The translations under genes were made by a program, and so were the position numbers. The notes below the pieces were generated by a model. It had not been told where the DNA came from. It ran no database searches and saw only the letters and a list, made by a program, of their open reading frames with translations. DNA of 15,584 nt from Candidatus Omnitrophica bacterium UBA5776 (GTDB lineage: Bacteria > Omnitrophota > Gorgyraeia > Gygaellales > Profunditerraquicolaceae). Below are positions 7,338 to 14,678 of the stretch, piece by piece (the first letter of the stretch is position 1; each line of letters opens with the position of its first letter). Where the stretch lies: contig DIEK01000039.1 of the NCBI GenBank assembly GCA_002418595.1, positions 11,025 to 26,608 on the forward strand. The letters run 5' to 3'.

Positions 7338-8277
7338 CTCCCATCCTCATAATTTCCGCTGTTTCCGCGGAGACCGCAGCCATAGATGAGAATCTAGGCT
7401 TATATCCTATGCTGGCAGCTTTTCTCGAACCGGAATAATAACAGCTTTTCTCCCCGGTAGGACCGTTGAACACGCAGTTCCCGTCGAAAGCATACTTCAA
7501 AGAATACTTGCGTTCAAAAAAATCCAGCAGCCTGAATTTGCTTACGGGTGAAGAGCTGTAGGCGTCTATAGCTCCGTTGAAAGCTCTGCCACGGATAATT
7601 AGTGACACCAGCGTAAAAAGATCTTCGGGCGAGATAAAATCCCTCATAAAATCGCACCGGTTGGTAGTAAAGACTTTGCCGGACTTCAAACATTTAACGA
7701 CTTCCGTCAAAAAATACCCGGCCTCGTGGTCTATGAAACGGCTAAAATAAGAAAACACCCGTATGTCCACTATATTGAGCTCCGGTATGGCCCGGTGCTT
7801 CGCTTCCGCGTAGAGCTTGGCGATTCCGTAATATTCGGCGGGCTTTATCCCGTTTACGGAAATACATACTTTTGAGGCGTCGTTCACCTTAGCCGGGAAG
7901 GAACTACCGTAGACTGCTCCACTGCTTAAATTTATGTATTTCGCCAGCGGCCGTTTTCGTAGGTACCCAAGGACCATATTATCGAAAGCCTCCGTCAGGG
8001 AGAATATCTCCCCTCCCGCAACCTTGACTTTCGCCGGCGTGCCCACCCCAACACAATTGATCACAGCGCGGTAATTGTACCGTTCCAGTTCGTCGAATTG
8101 ATGAATCTTATACCGCCGGCACCCTGTCAGTTCAAGAAAAGCGGCGACCTTCTCTTTCGACCTGGCGAACAAATGGACGTTGCGCCAGCCGTTCCGCGAG
8201 AAGTTGAAGACCAAACTTTTGGCGATGTGCCCGCTAGCCCCCAGGACTGCGATTTTGTTCCCGATGAGACTACCCAT
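7330..8277 (-). CDS. Extended SDR, candidate reductase of a CDP-branched sugar (YerF-like role)
   Basis: This 315-residue NAD(P)-dependent extended short-chain dehydrogenase/epimerase has a Rossmann motif GASGHIA (13-19), LSSGAVYG (117-124) carrying the catalytic serine, and YGIAK (150-154) for the Tyr/Lys pair. The C-terminal half (FMRDFISPEDLFTLV) is typical of nucleotide-sugar SDRs. Directly downstream of the thiamine-diphosphate enzyme and upstream of rfbH, the most economical role is reduction of the acyl or keto group formed when a carbon branch is added to CDP-4-keto-3,6-dideoxyglucose, as YerF does for yersiniose. Epimerisation or simple C4 ketoreduction (as in abequose or paratose synthesis) are alternatives. 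The ATG at 8277 overlaps the upstream stop by 8 nt; an internal start would lose part of the Rossmann strand. Confidence 0.85.
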   Translation of the reverse strand: MGSLIGNKIAVLGASGHIAKSLVFNFSRNGWRNVHLFARSKEKVAAFLELTGCRRYKIHQFDELERYNYRAVINCVGVGTPAKVKVAGGEIFSLTEAFDNMVLGYLRKRPLAKYINLSSGAVYGSSFPAKVNDASKVCISVNGIKPAEYYGIAKLYAEAKHRAIPELNIVDIRVFSYFSRFIDHEAGYFLTEVVKCLKSGKVFTTNRCDFMRDFISPEDLFTLVSLIIRGRAFNGAIDAYSSSPVSKFRLLDFFERKYSLKYAFDGNCVFNGPTGEKSCYYSGSRKAASIGYKPRFSSMAAVSAETAEIMRMGDE

Positions 8278-10069
8278 GCTTTTTGTGATCGGCTATCATT
8301 TCTTTCTTCAATACCTCCTTTTTGAGGAATGGAAACATATCCTCGTAATCATGAGATACCAAAGAACCGTCCGGCAGTTTTTCGGAAGATATTCTCGGAA
8401 TGATAAGTTGCCATTCCGGGGTCGTCACATCGCAGATTACCGGCCCCTTGTATTCCATGGCTTCCCTAATTCCTTTCTCGACCTCGGAAACCTTTGATAT
8501 CCTGATGCCTTTGATACCGTAGGCGCGGGCGATATTCAGGGAATCTGGGCACCAGACTCCGGTTTTGGGTCCCTCTCCCATCAGTCTTCCCTGCATGAAA
8601 TTCTTCTGCGTGTGTCGGATAAGAAGATACCCATTGTTGTTGAATATGAATATCTTGATCGGCAGTTTATTGTGTTTTATCGTCGCGAGTTCCTGAATAT
8701 TCATCTGCAGGCTGCCGTCCCCGGTGATAACGACGGTCCGTTTCCTGGCGTTGGCGATACAAGCGCCGATGCAAGCCGCCCAGTAGCCCATAGAAGACAA
8801 TCCCCCGGTTGTCAGAAACCGCTGGCCTTTCTTTATTTTCCAGCATTGGCAGGCCACATGGAAACATGTGCCGGTATCTACCACGATCATATCGTCTTTA
8901 CCAGCGTAATCGGAAAGCTTGCCGGTGAAATAATAAGAATTCACCGGCTTTTCCCTCTTGTAGCTCTCCAGCACTACCGGATACGTCTCTTTCCAATAAT
9001 TACACTGCTTTACCCAAGAGTTGTATTGCGGCAGTTCCGTCTTCTCCGCAAGTTTAAAAATGCCCTTTAAAGCTTTTCCGGCATCGCTTTTTATCTTAAG
9101 GTCTATCTTAATCCCAGGTTTCTCCAGTTCCTCTTCGTCTATATCAATAACTATCTTTTTGGCGTTCCTGCCGAAATTCCTCGGATCGTGCCCCACCAAC
9201 GCCGAGGCCAGCCTGCAGCCCACGGAAATGATCAGGTCAGCATTCTGCACGGCAAAATTGGCCGCGCGTTCGCCGTAATTGCCGGGGTGCCCCACATACA
9301 GCTTATGGTCGCTGTGTATCAAGTCTATACCGAGCCTAGAAGTAAGAACAGGAATATTTAACCGCTCCGCCACGGCGCGAAAATGCTCCACAGCAGAAGC
9401 GAGCCTGACTCCCTGTCCGGCCAGAAGTATGGGACGAGATGCCCTTGCCAGCATTCCCATAAGCTGTTCCATCTCTTTTTTTAGCGCCGGGGTATCCGCC
9501 TCCTCAACGGTCTGAGGGTTGAATTCCTCCAGCAGCCCGCCCGGGACCTCCATTTTTTGGACGTCCAGCGGCACATCGATCCATACCGGTCCCGGCCTTC
9601 CGTTCAAAGCCAGGTAATAAGCCTTGCTCATGTAATACAATATCCTGGCGGGGTCGTCCACGGTAATAAAATATTTGGTCGCTTTCTCAACCAGCGGCTT
9701 GATATTGATCCCCTGTATACCGAACTGCCGGATCGGATGCTCCTGCTGATACTGAACGCACCCCAGGCCGGACTGTCCGGATATCACCATCATAGGAGAA
9801 GAATCGGTCCATCCCCCTACCACGCCATTGGTGATATTCACCGCCCCGGGGCCGGCAGTTACCAGCGCCACACCCAGCCTGCCGGTTAGCCTCCCGTAGG
9901 CATCCGCCGACATGCCGGCCGACTGTTCGTGATGCGTGCATATCGCCTTGATTTTCTTATTCTGGTAAACCGCATCCACCAGGAACATTGCCTGCCCGCC
10001 TGAAACCATATATACTGTATCCGTCCCTCTATCAGTTAGAAACTTAAAAATAAAATCCGCGACCCGCAT
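8270..10069 (-). CDS. Thiamine-diphosphate-dependent decarboxylase/carboligase, acetolactate-synthase family (YerE-like)
   Basis: This 599-residue protein has the full three-domain ThDP fold. Catalytic Glu48 is in CTHHEQSAG; the central domain (about 190-330) includes GQGVR and GCRLAS; the cofactor/Mg motif runs from GDGS (450-453) to NNN (477-479). Acetolactate synthases and YerE share this architecture. YerE decarboxylates pyruvate and adds an acetyl group to C4 of CDP-4-keto-3,6-dideoxyglucose. With rfbF, rfbG and rfbH here and no ilvN or other branched-chain amino acid gene in view, a sugar-branching role is more likely than valine/isoleucine synthesis. The neighbouring aldolase suggests the donor may be 4-hydroxy-2-oxovalerate rather than pyruvate. 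ATG 10069 is preceded by a near-perfect AGGAGGAG that also overlaps the upstream TAG stop. Family membership is secure; substrate is inferred. Confidence 0.93.
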   Translation of the reverse strand: MRVADFIFKFLTDRGTDTVYMVSGGQAMFLVDAVYQNKKIKAICTHHEQSAGMSADAYGRLTGRLGVALVTAGPGAVNITNGVVGGWTDSSPMMVISGQSGLGCVQYQQEHPIRQFGIQGINIKPLVEKATKYFITVDDPARILYYMSKAYYLALNGRPGPVWIDVPLDVQKMEVPGGLLEEFNPQTVEEADTPALKKEMEQLMGMLARASRPILLAGQGVRLASAVEHFRAVAERLNIPVLTSRLGIDLIHSDHKLYVGHPGNYGERAANFAVQNADLIISVGCRLASALVGHDPRNFGRNAKKIVIDIDEEELEKPGIKIDLKIKSDAGKALKGIFKLAEKTELPQYNSWVKQCNYWKETYPVVLESYKREKPVNSYYFTGKLSDYAGKDDMIVVDTGTCFHVACQCWKIKKGQRFLTTGGLSSMGYWAACIGACIANARKRTVVITGDGSLQMNIQELATIKHNKLPIKIFIFNNNGYLLIRHTQKNFMQGRLMGEGPKTGVWCPDSLNIARAYGIKGIRISKVSEVEKGIREAMEYKGPVICDVTTPEWQLIIPRISSEKLPDGSLVSHDYEDMFPFLKKEVLKKEMIADHKKHG

Positions 10070-10083
10070 TTTGACTCCTCCTA
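10070..10083 (-). promoter_or_regulatory. Strong ribosome binding site of the ThDP enzyme gene
   Basis: In the transcript the aldolase stop TAG (10083-10081) runs straight into GAGGAG (10080-10075), giving AGGAGGAG, then a 5-nt spacer and the ATG at 10069. It is the best Shine-Dalgarno in the cassette and fixes the start. Many neighbours instead use stop/start overlaps with weaker sites, so this gene could be translated at a higher or independent rate. Confidence 0.8.
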
Positions 10084-11124
10084 AAGCAGGGATTCTATAT
10101 CGTAACTCTCTTTTTCCATACCTTTTCTGCCTGCCAGATACATCGCCACATCCACAATGAAATCCTCCTGCCCTGCCACCATTTTCCGCCTGCCCAACTC
10201 CATAAAGATATCCCTGGGATCAACTTTGAACCTCTCGGACGCTTTTTTTACGTGCGAAGAAAAACCGGAAAAAACCCCGGCGACTCCGCTGATCAGCGAT
10301 ATCGAAGATATCTCCTGCGATCTTTTCATCATGCCGCATACCACGCTGTCGCTGACGTCCATCATCCGGTAGAGATCAAGTTCCGTGGGAATCCCCATCT
10401 TCATCATCAGGCCTGCCAGCACTTCAAGCTGGCAGTTCCCTGCCCCGGCACCGAAGCCGCGCAACGTCCCATCGATGATGGAAGCGCCGTTCCGGACGGC
10501 TATCAGGGAATTAGATACTGCCAGGCCGAGATTGTTGTGCGCGTGAAACCCCAGCCTTACATCGAGACCCGCTGAAAGATATGCTGTGGTTTCCGCCACC
10601 ATATCCGGAGTCGAAGCCCCGGCAGAATCCATCAGAATGACCCCTTGCGCCCCATACTCCTGCATTTTTAGGGCCTGCTCGAGCAGCTTTTCTTTCGTCG
10701 CGCGGTGATACATCATCAATACGCCGTAAACGTCTTTGGCCTTGCGACGCAGGAACTCTATGTGCTGCCTGGTTACGTCGGCCTCCGTGCAATGAGTGGC
10801 AACGCAAAACAAATCCACGCCGCTGTCTATGGCCGGCTGAAGATTATCCTTTATCGTCCCGAAGCCCGGAATCAGGAATGCGCCCAGTTTCGTCTTTTTC
10901 AATTCCTTGCGCGCTGTTCTCAGCATCACATCATCGGCAACGGCCGCCAGGCCTACCTGCAAAGAAGAGGCCCCCAGCCCGTTGCCGTGGCCGACGATAA
11001 CTACGTGAAGCCCGGCTGTGTCGATCTGGCGGCAGTAATTCCGGATGTTCTCCCGGGACAGCTGATGCGCCACCGCGTGCGAGCCGTCCCTCAGGGTAGA
11101 ATCGAAGAAAAGCAACTGATTCAT
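10081..11124 (-). CDS. 4-hydroxy-2-oxovalerate aldolase family (MhpE/DmpG/BphI-like)
   Basis: This 347-residue class II, metal-dependent pyruvate aldolase of the HMG-CoA-lyase-like (DRE-TIM) family begins with DSTLRDGSHA (8-17), which holds the catalytic Arg12 and metal ligand Asp13, and His20 follows as the likely acid/base. GHGNGLGASS (45-54), MDSAGA (165-170), the metal-binding HAHNN (194-198) and GFGAGAGN (223-230) all match. In aromatic degradation it splits 4-hydroxy-2-oxovalerate to pyruvate and acetaldehyde; the reaction is reversible and acceptor aldehydes vary in this family. Its start ATG overlaps the stop of the dehydrogenase (ATGA, 11124-11121), as expected for partners that form a channelling complex. 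No catabolic genes (hydratase, ring-cleavage enzymes) are nearby, so I infer a synthetic role making a 4-hydroxy-2-oxoacid for the ThDP enzyme. Citramalate or isopropylmalate synthase is excluded by the motifs and length. Confidence 0.92.
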   Translation of the reverse strand: MNQLLFFDSTLRDGSHAVAHQLSRENIRNYCRQIDTAGLHVVIVGHGNGLGASSLQVGLAAVADDVMLRTARKELKKTKLGAFLIPGFGTIKDNLQPAIDSGVDLFCVATHCTEADVTRQHIEFLRRKAKDVYGVLMMYHRATKEKLLEQALKMQEYGAQGVILMDSAGASTPDMVAETTAYLSAGLDVRLGFHAHNNLGLAVSNSLIAVRNGASIIDGTLRGFGAGAGNCQLEVLAGLMMKMGIPTELDLYRMMDVSDSVVCGMMKRSQEISSISLISGVAGVFSGFSSHVKKASERFKVDPRDIFMELGRRKMVAGQEDFIVDVAMYLAGRKGMEKESYDIESLL

Positions 11125-12011
11125 AATTTTCCGCCTATTCTATTCGCCCGCTTTTTTCCGGCATATGCCTCTGCCATGTTGACTGCGGCGCAGGTAATTA
11201 TATCGAGATTCCCGGAGTATTTCGGCAGGTAATCCCCCAGCCCGACCACTTCCACCATCGTAGTAACGCGGCCGTTTTCGGCCACCGGGCCTAAAGTGAC
11301 CCTGTATCCGGGGACATATTTGCGTATATTCTTCTCCATCGCCGAGATCTCCCGCCTCAAACGCGGCAAATCAGGCTTGTCCATTTTCGCGTAGATGGTA
11401 TTATGCATCAGGACAGGCGGTTCCGCGGGATTAAGCACGATTATAGCCTTGGCCCTCCTGACGCCGGTGAAGGATTCTATCGCATCCCTTGTGGTCTGAG
11501 TGAACTCGTCGATGTTCAGCCTAGTCCCCGGGCCGGCTGATTTCGATGAAATGCTGGAAACCAGCTCCACGTATTCCATGTCAGGGTGAACTTTCATTAT
11601 GGCGTGGATGATCGGTATGGCCGCCTGCCCGCCGCAGGTAATAAGATTGATATTGTCCGCGTCCAGGCATTCCGCCATATTCAACGCCGGAACGCACATC
11701 TTCCCGATCTTGGACGGAGTAAGATCTATGGCGAACTTCCCCAGTTTTTCCAAGATGACGGCATTCTGCCTGTGCACGGCGGCTGAAGTGGCGTCAAAAA
11801 CGATTTCACAGCACCCGGGATCTTCTTCTATGGCGCGGATGGAATCGGTTGAGGTATTGACCCCCAGTGACCTTGCCCTCCGGATCCCCTCGGAGTCGGC
11901 GTTACGGCCGGCGAATATACCGCATTCAAGATATTCCGACCGGCTGACCTTTATCAGCAGATCGGTACCGATGTTGCCGGTGCCGATGATCCCCACTTTC
12001 ATTTTGTTCAT
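11121..12011 (-). CDS. Acylating acetaldehyde dehydrogenase (MhpF/DmpF-like)
   Basis: This 296-residue NAD-dependent enzyme interconverts acetaldehyde plus CoA with acetyl-CoA. It shows the Rossmann motif GTGNIGTD (10-17), DATSAAVH (73-80) and the catalytic cysteine in LITCGGQA (C126), followed by a conserved dimerisation domain with SSKSAGPGTR and MHNTIYAK. Family members are about 300-315 residues and bind MhpE/DmpG-type aldolases, passing acetaldehyde through a tunnel. The frame extends up to 12044, but ATG 12011 overlaps the metallohydrolase stop in an ATGA and matches the family N-terminus; ATG 12002 is the other option. The C-terminus overlaps the aldolase start by 4 nt. In this context I infer the reductive direction, acetyl-CoA to acetaldehyde, feeding the aldolase. 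Substrates other than acetyl-CoA (for example propanoyl-CoA) are possible. Confidence 0.92.
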   Translation of the reverse strand: MNKMKVGIIGTGNIGTDLLIKVSRSEYLECGIFAGRNADSEGIRRARSLGVNTSTDSIRAIEEDPGCCEIVFDATSAAVHRQNAVILEKLGKFAIDLTPSKIGKMCVPALNMAECLDADNINLITCGGQAAIPIIHAIMKVHPDMEYVELVSSISSKSAGPGTRLNIDEFTQTTRDAIESFTGVRRAKAIIVLNPAEPPVLMHNTIYAKMDKPDLPRLRREISAMEKNIRKYVPGYRVTLGPVAENGRVTTMVEVVGLGDYLPKYSGNLDIITCAAVNMAEAYAGKKRANRIGGKL

Positions 12012-12754
12012 AGCGACAGCACCATATCGTCCTTTGCCGACCACGTATTCCTGAAAAACTCCCGTGCTTCTTTTTGCGCGCCGCGTCTGTCCTTCTGCGT
12101 CAGATATATGCTGGCGTCGAAATGCGTCAAATACAATCTTTTTGCGTTTGCCTTGCGGGCTGCCAAAGCCGCCTGCCGGGGGTCAAGATGCGGCCAATTC
12201 GCGTCCGCCCGCGTTCCGCTCCGATAAGAGCATTCCGATATAAAAACATCCGCATCCGCCGCCAAGGAATATAGATTGGCGCACACGCCGGTGTCCATGC
12301 AATACGTTATCGTTTTCCCCTCCAGCAGCGCCCTGTATCCATAACAATGTCCGGAGTGCTTTAAAGGCTTGCAGAGCACGTCATCCGGGCAGTTTTCCCC
12401 GCGGCCCCCGATCTCATGCAGGCGCAGCTTAACCGGCAGACTGCCGATAGGCACCGTGTACGGCCTGTTCAGGAAACGTTTTAACGAAGCTTTAAGTCCC
12501 GGCGGGCCGTATATATCCACCGGGCGGGAGAAATGGAATTTATTAAGCGCGTGCAGGCCTATAATATGGTCGAGGTGATAGTGGCTGAGAAGCAGTCGGA
12601 TACGCTTGTTATCTTTTACGTATTCATCTATCTTATGGAACCCGTTGCCGGCATCAAATATCAGATATTCCGACCCGCTCTCCACCAGGACACATACAGT
12701 ATTACCGGCGGCGGTATCATACCAGCCGTTCGTACCCAGAAAGCATATTTTCAT
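12008..12754 (-). CDS. Metallo-beta-lactamase-fold hydrolase, role in the cassette unknown
   Basis: This 248-residue soluble MBL-fold protein has the metal motif SHYHLDH (H58, H60, D62, H63) and further likely ligands in LKHSGH (H133/H136), CMDTG (D154) and LTHFD (H211). The strand order and the TH-F end motif place it with the RNase Z/AtsA-like phosphodiesterase branch more than with glyoxalase II or true beta-lactamases. There is no signal peptide, so it is cytoplasmic. It overlaps both neighbours by 4 nt in ATGA arrangements (rfbG stop at 12751 and dehydrogenase start at 12011), so it is translationally tied to the cassette. I know no established step for such an enzyme in yersiniose or dideoxyhexose synthesis. 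Hydrolysis of a lactone, thioester or nucleotide-sugar by-product (housekeeping) is conceivable, but function is not assignable from sequence. Confidence 0.9.
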   Translation of the reverse strand: MKICFLGTNGWYDTAAGNTVCVLVESGSEYLIFDAGNGFHKIDEYVKDNKRIRLLLSHYHLDHIIGLHALNKFHFSRPVDIYGPPGLKASLKRFLNRPYTVPIGSLPVKLRLHEIGGRGENCPDDVLCKPLKHSGHCYGYRALLEGKTITYCMDTGVCANLYSLAADADVFISECSYRSGTRADANWPHLDPRQAALAARKANAKRLYLTHFDASIYLTQKDRRGAQKEAREFFRNTWSAKDDMVLSL

Positions 12755-13737
12755 GCTTTATTCTTGAAATAAGAAAGATACCAGTCGATGGTCTTTCTCA
12801 AACCTTCCCTTATCGTATAAACGGGTTTCCACTGTAGCTCTTCCCTGGCTTTCCGGGAGGAGAGATACTGTTTCTTTATTTCATACCTGGCGGAGTTCAT
12901 TATCCGGTATTTTAAAGAGTTACCGCTAAGACCGTTTATTTCCCTCAACACCTGCATGACCGTCAGCGGGTTTTCGTCGCTTAGATTATACGCTTGCCCC
13001 ATCAGGCCGCGCGCCTTCAGGAGTTCCGCTATCCGGATATATCCGCTGACTATATCGTCCACGTAAACGTAGTCACGGACAAATTTTCCGTCGCTGCGTA
13101 TTTTCAGGGTCCTGTTTTGAAAAATGCACCGCATGGCGTCCGGCATCAGGCGGGTGAAATTGAAATCGCCGGGCCCGTAGATATTACCGCAGCGGGTCAC
13201 CGCGACAGGCAGCCCGTAAGTGTGATAATAGGTATTCGCTATAAGATCCGCGCAGCTCTTGGATACATCATAGGGATGATCGGCGATAAGCGGGGCGCTC
13301 TCGCGGTAAGGAAGTTTTTCATGGCTGCCGTAAGCCTTGTCGCTCGAAGCCACTACTATCGCATTCATATCTTCCCGGCCGCGCGCGGCTTCCAACAGCC
13401 GCCAGGTGCCGGCGATATTGGAATCGAAAGCCTTTAGCGGATCTTTCTGGCTGCGGCTGACGATCGCTTCCGCCGCCAGATGAAAGATAACGTTTATGGA
13501 ATGTTTGCGCAGTATCTCCCGCATCAGCCTGTAATTGACGACGCTGCCCTTATAACTTGCAACCCTGCCGTAATCGGCCCGGCTGAATATCGTGTTTTTA
13601 CGGACGGTATTGATATCCAGCCCGACAATTTTTGCGTCCGTCTCCAGCAACGCTTTTGTGAGATTCGATCCCAGGAACCCCTCGAATCCGGTTATCAAAA
13701 CGCGCTTGTCTTTCCAGAATCTCTTGTTGATCTTCAT
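12751..13737 (-). CDS. rfbG: CDP-glucose 4,6-dehydratase
   Basis: This 328-residue extended SDR should convert CDP-glucose to CDP-4-keto-6-deoxyglucose, the second step of the 3,6-dideoxyhexose route. Visible are the NAD-binding TGFEGFLG (16-23), the RfbG-type SSDKAYG (131-137), and YDVSK (Y156/K160) followed by TRCGNIYGPGDFNFTRLMPD, close to RfbG proteins. It is somewhat shorter than typical enterobacterial RfbG (about 355-360 residues). The assignment to CDP-glucose rests mainly on the adjacent cytidylyltransferase; other NDP-hexose dehydratases share the fold. I prefer ATG 13737, which matches the family N-terminus (MKINKRFW), over a GTG at 13749 that overlaps the rfbF stop. It shares a 4-nt overlap with the metallohydrolase. 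Confidence 0.9.
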   Translation of the reverse strand: MKINKRFWKDKRVLITGFEGFLGSNLTKALLETDAKIVGLDINTVRKNTIFSRADYGRVASYKGSVVNYRLMREILRKHSINVIFHLAAEAIVSRSQKDPLKAFDSNIAGTWRLLEAARGREDMNAIVVASSDKAYGSHEKLPYRESAPLIADHPYDVSKSCADLIANTYYHTYGLPVAVTRCGNIYGPGDFNFTRLMPDAMRCIFQNRTLKIRSDGKFVRDYVYVDDIVSGYIRIAELLKARGLMGQAYNLSDENPLTVMQVLREINGLSGNSLKYRIMNSARYEIKKQYLSSRKAREELQWKPVYTIREGLRKTIDWYLSYFKNKA

Positions 13738-13742
13738 GCGGT

Positions 13743-14516
13743 TTACCACACCTTCCAGGGCGCTTCACCCGATTGCCAAACACGCTCCAGCTCGATCTTA
13801 TCCCGCAAAGTATCCATACAGCTCCAGAAACCGTTGTGCTTATAGGCGCTCAACTTACCAAGCCTGGCCAGCGTCTCCAGCGGCTCCCTTTCCCAGACCG
13901 TTTCGTCGCCCTGTTTTATGTAATCAAAAACCTCCGGGTTCAGAACGAAAAAACCGCCGTTTATCCATCCGCCTTCGTCTTTGGGCTTCTCAAGGAAAGA
14001 AGCCACTTTTGAGTTCGATCCGAGGTCCAAAACCCCGAACTTACCGGTATTCTGGATCGCCGTAAGGGTGGCGGGGGCGGAGCTCTTTTTGTGGAACGCC
14101 GCCAACTCTTTGATGTTCACATCGCAAAGGCCGTCGCCGTAAGTGAGCATGAACGGTTCGTCGCCTACATACTTCTGCACGCGTTTAAGCCTGCCTCCGG
14201 TCATGGTGTCCAGTCCGGTGTCCACAAGGGTTATCTTCCACGGCTCCGAAGAACTGCTGTGTATTTCTGTCTTGTTCCTGCACAAGTCGATAGTGATATC
14301 GCTCATATGCATGAAATAATGCGAGAAATACTCCTTGATAAAATATCCCTTGTAGCCCAGGCAGATTACGAAATCGTTAAAACCATATGAAGAATATATC
14401 TTCATAATATGCCACAGGATAGGCTTGCCGCCTATCTCCACCATCGGCTTGGGCAAGACCTCCGTTACTTCGCTGATCCTGGTTCCTCTTCCCCCCGCCA
14501 GAATAACTACTTTCAT
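13743..14516 (-). CDS. rfbF: Glucose-1-phosphate cytidylyltransferase
   Basis: RfbF makes CDP-glucose and pyrophosphate from CTP and glucose-1-phosphate, the entry point for CDP-linked 3,6-dideoxyhexoses. The 257-residue length is the family norm. The N-terminal nucleotide-binding signature LAGGRGTRISE (6-16) with downstream LPKPMVEIGGKPILWHIM is diagnostic, and YGDGLCDV, FLEKP, GGWINGGFFV and WEREPLE follow in the expected order; the last block separates cytidylyltransferases of this type from RmlA. ATG 14516 has AGGAG five bases upstream. It is the first gene of the nine-gene run, downstream of a TATAAT. Confidence 0.97.
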   Translation of the reverse strand: MKVVILAGGRGTRISEVTEVLPKPMVEIGGKPILWHIMKIYSSYGFNDFVICLGYKGYFIKEYFSHYFMHMSDITIDLCRNKTEIHSSSSEPWKITLVDTGLDTMTGGRLKRVQKYVGDEPFMLTYGDGLCDVNIKELAAFHKKSSAPATLTAIQNTGKFGVLDLGSNSKVASFLEKPKDEGGWINGGFFVLNPEVFDYIKQGDETVWEREPLETLARLGKLSAYKHNGFWSCMDTLRDKIELERVWQSGEAPWKVW

Positions 14517-14521
14517 CGCCT

Positions 14522-14600
14522 CTCCTATAGGTAAAAACCCGACCAGACTTTTTACTAAATGATAAAAATTATAACATTGCGAGTAACAAAATAAAAGCCT
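14522..14600 (-). promoter_or_regulatory. Likely promoter and ribosome site of the rfbF operon
   Basis: The 162-base gap 14517-14678 separates rfbF from the preceding partial gene. On the reverse strand it has a perfect TATAAT at 14573-14568 in an AT-rich tract, with transcription expected near 14561, about 45 nt before the rfbF ATG. The -35 region is only loosely matched (TTTTAT-like at 17-nt spacing). AGGAG at 14526-14522 is the rfbF Shine-Dalgarno. No strong intrinsic terminator for the upstream gene is visible; an A/T-rich stretch near 14592-14608 is too weak to call. Confidence 0.55.
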
Positions 14601-14678
14601 TTTTTACTTCGCTGCGCCATGAACGACACCGGCATCGTTGCTTTTACTTACCGCCAGCTGATTTCTCGGCAAAGCAGA

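Noticed and set aside
8270..10069. Calling the ThDP enzyme acetolactate synthase large subunit (ilvB)
   Set aside because: No ilvN, ilvC or ilvD nearby and full embedding in a CDP-dideoxyhexose operon make a sugar-branching role more likely, although the fold is the same.
14647..14655. GGCGGTAAG on the minus strand, resembling the core of an ops/JUMPstart element (GGCGGTA)
   Set aside because: Only seven bases match, it lies upstream of the predicted rfbF transcription start, and no associated conserved flanking sequence is visible.
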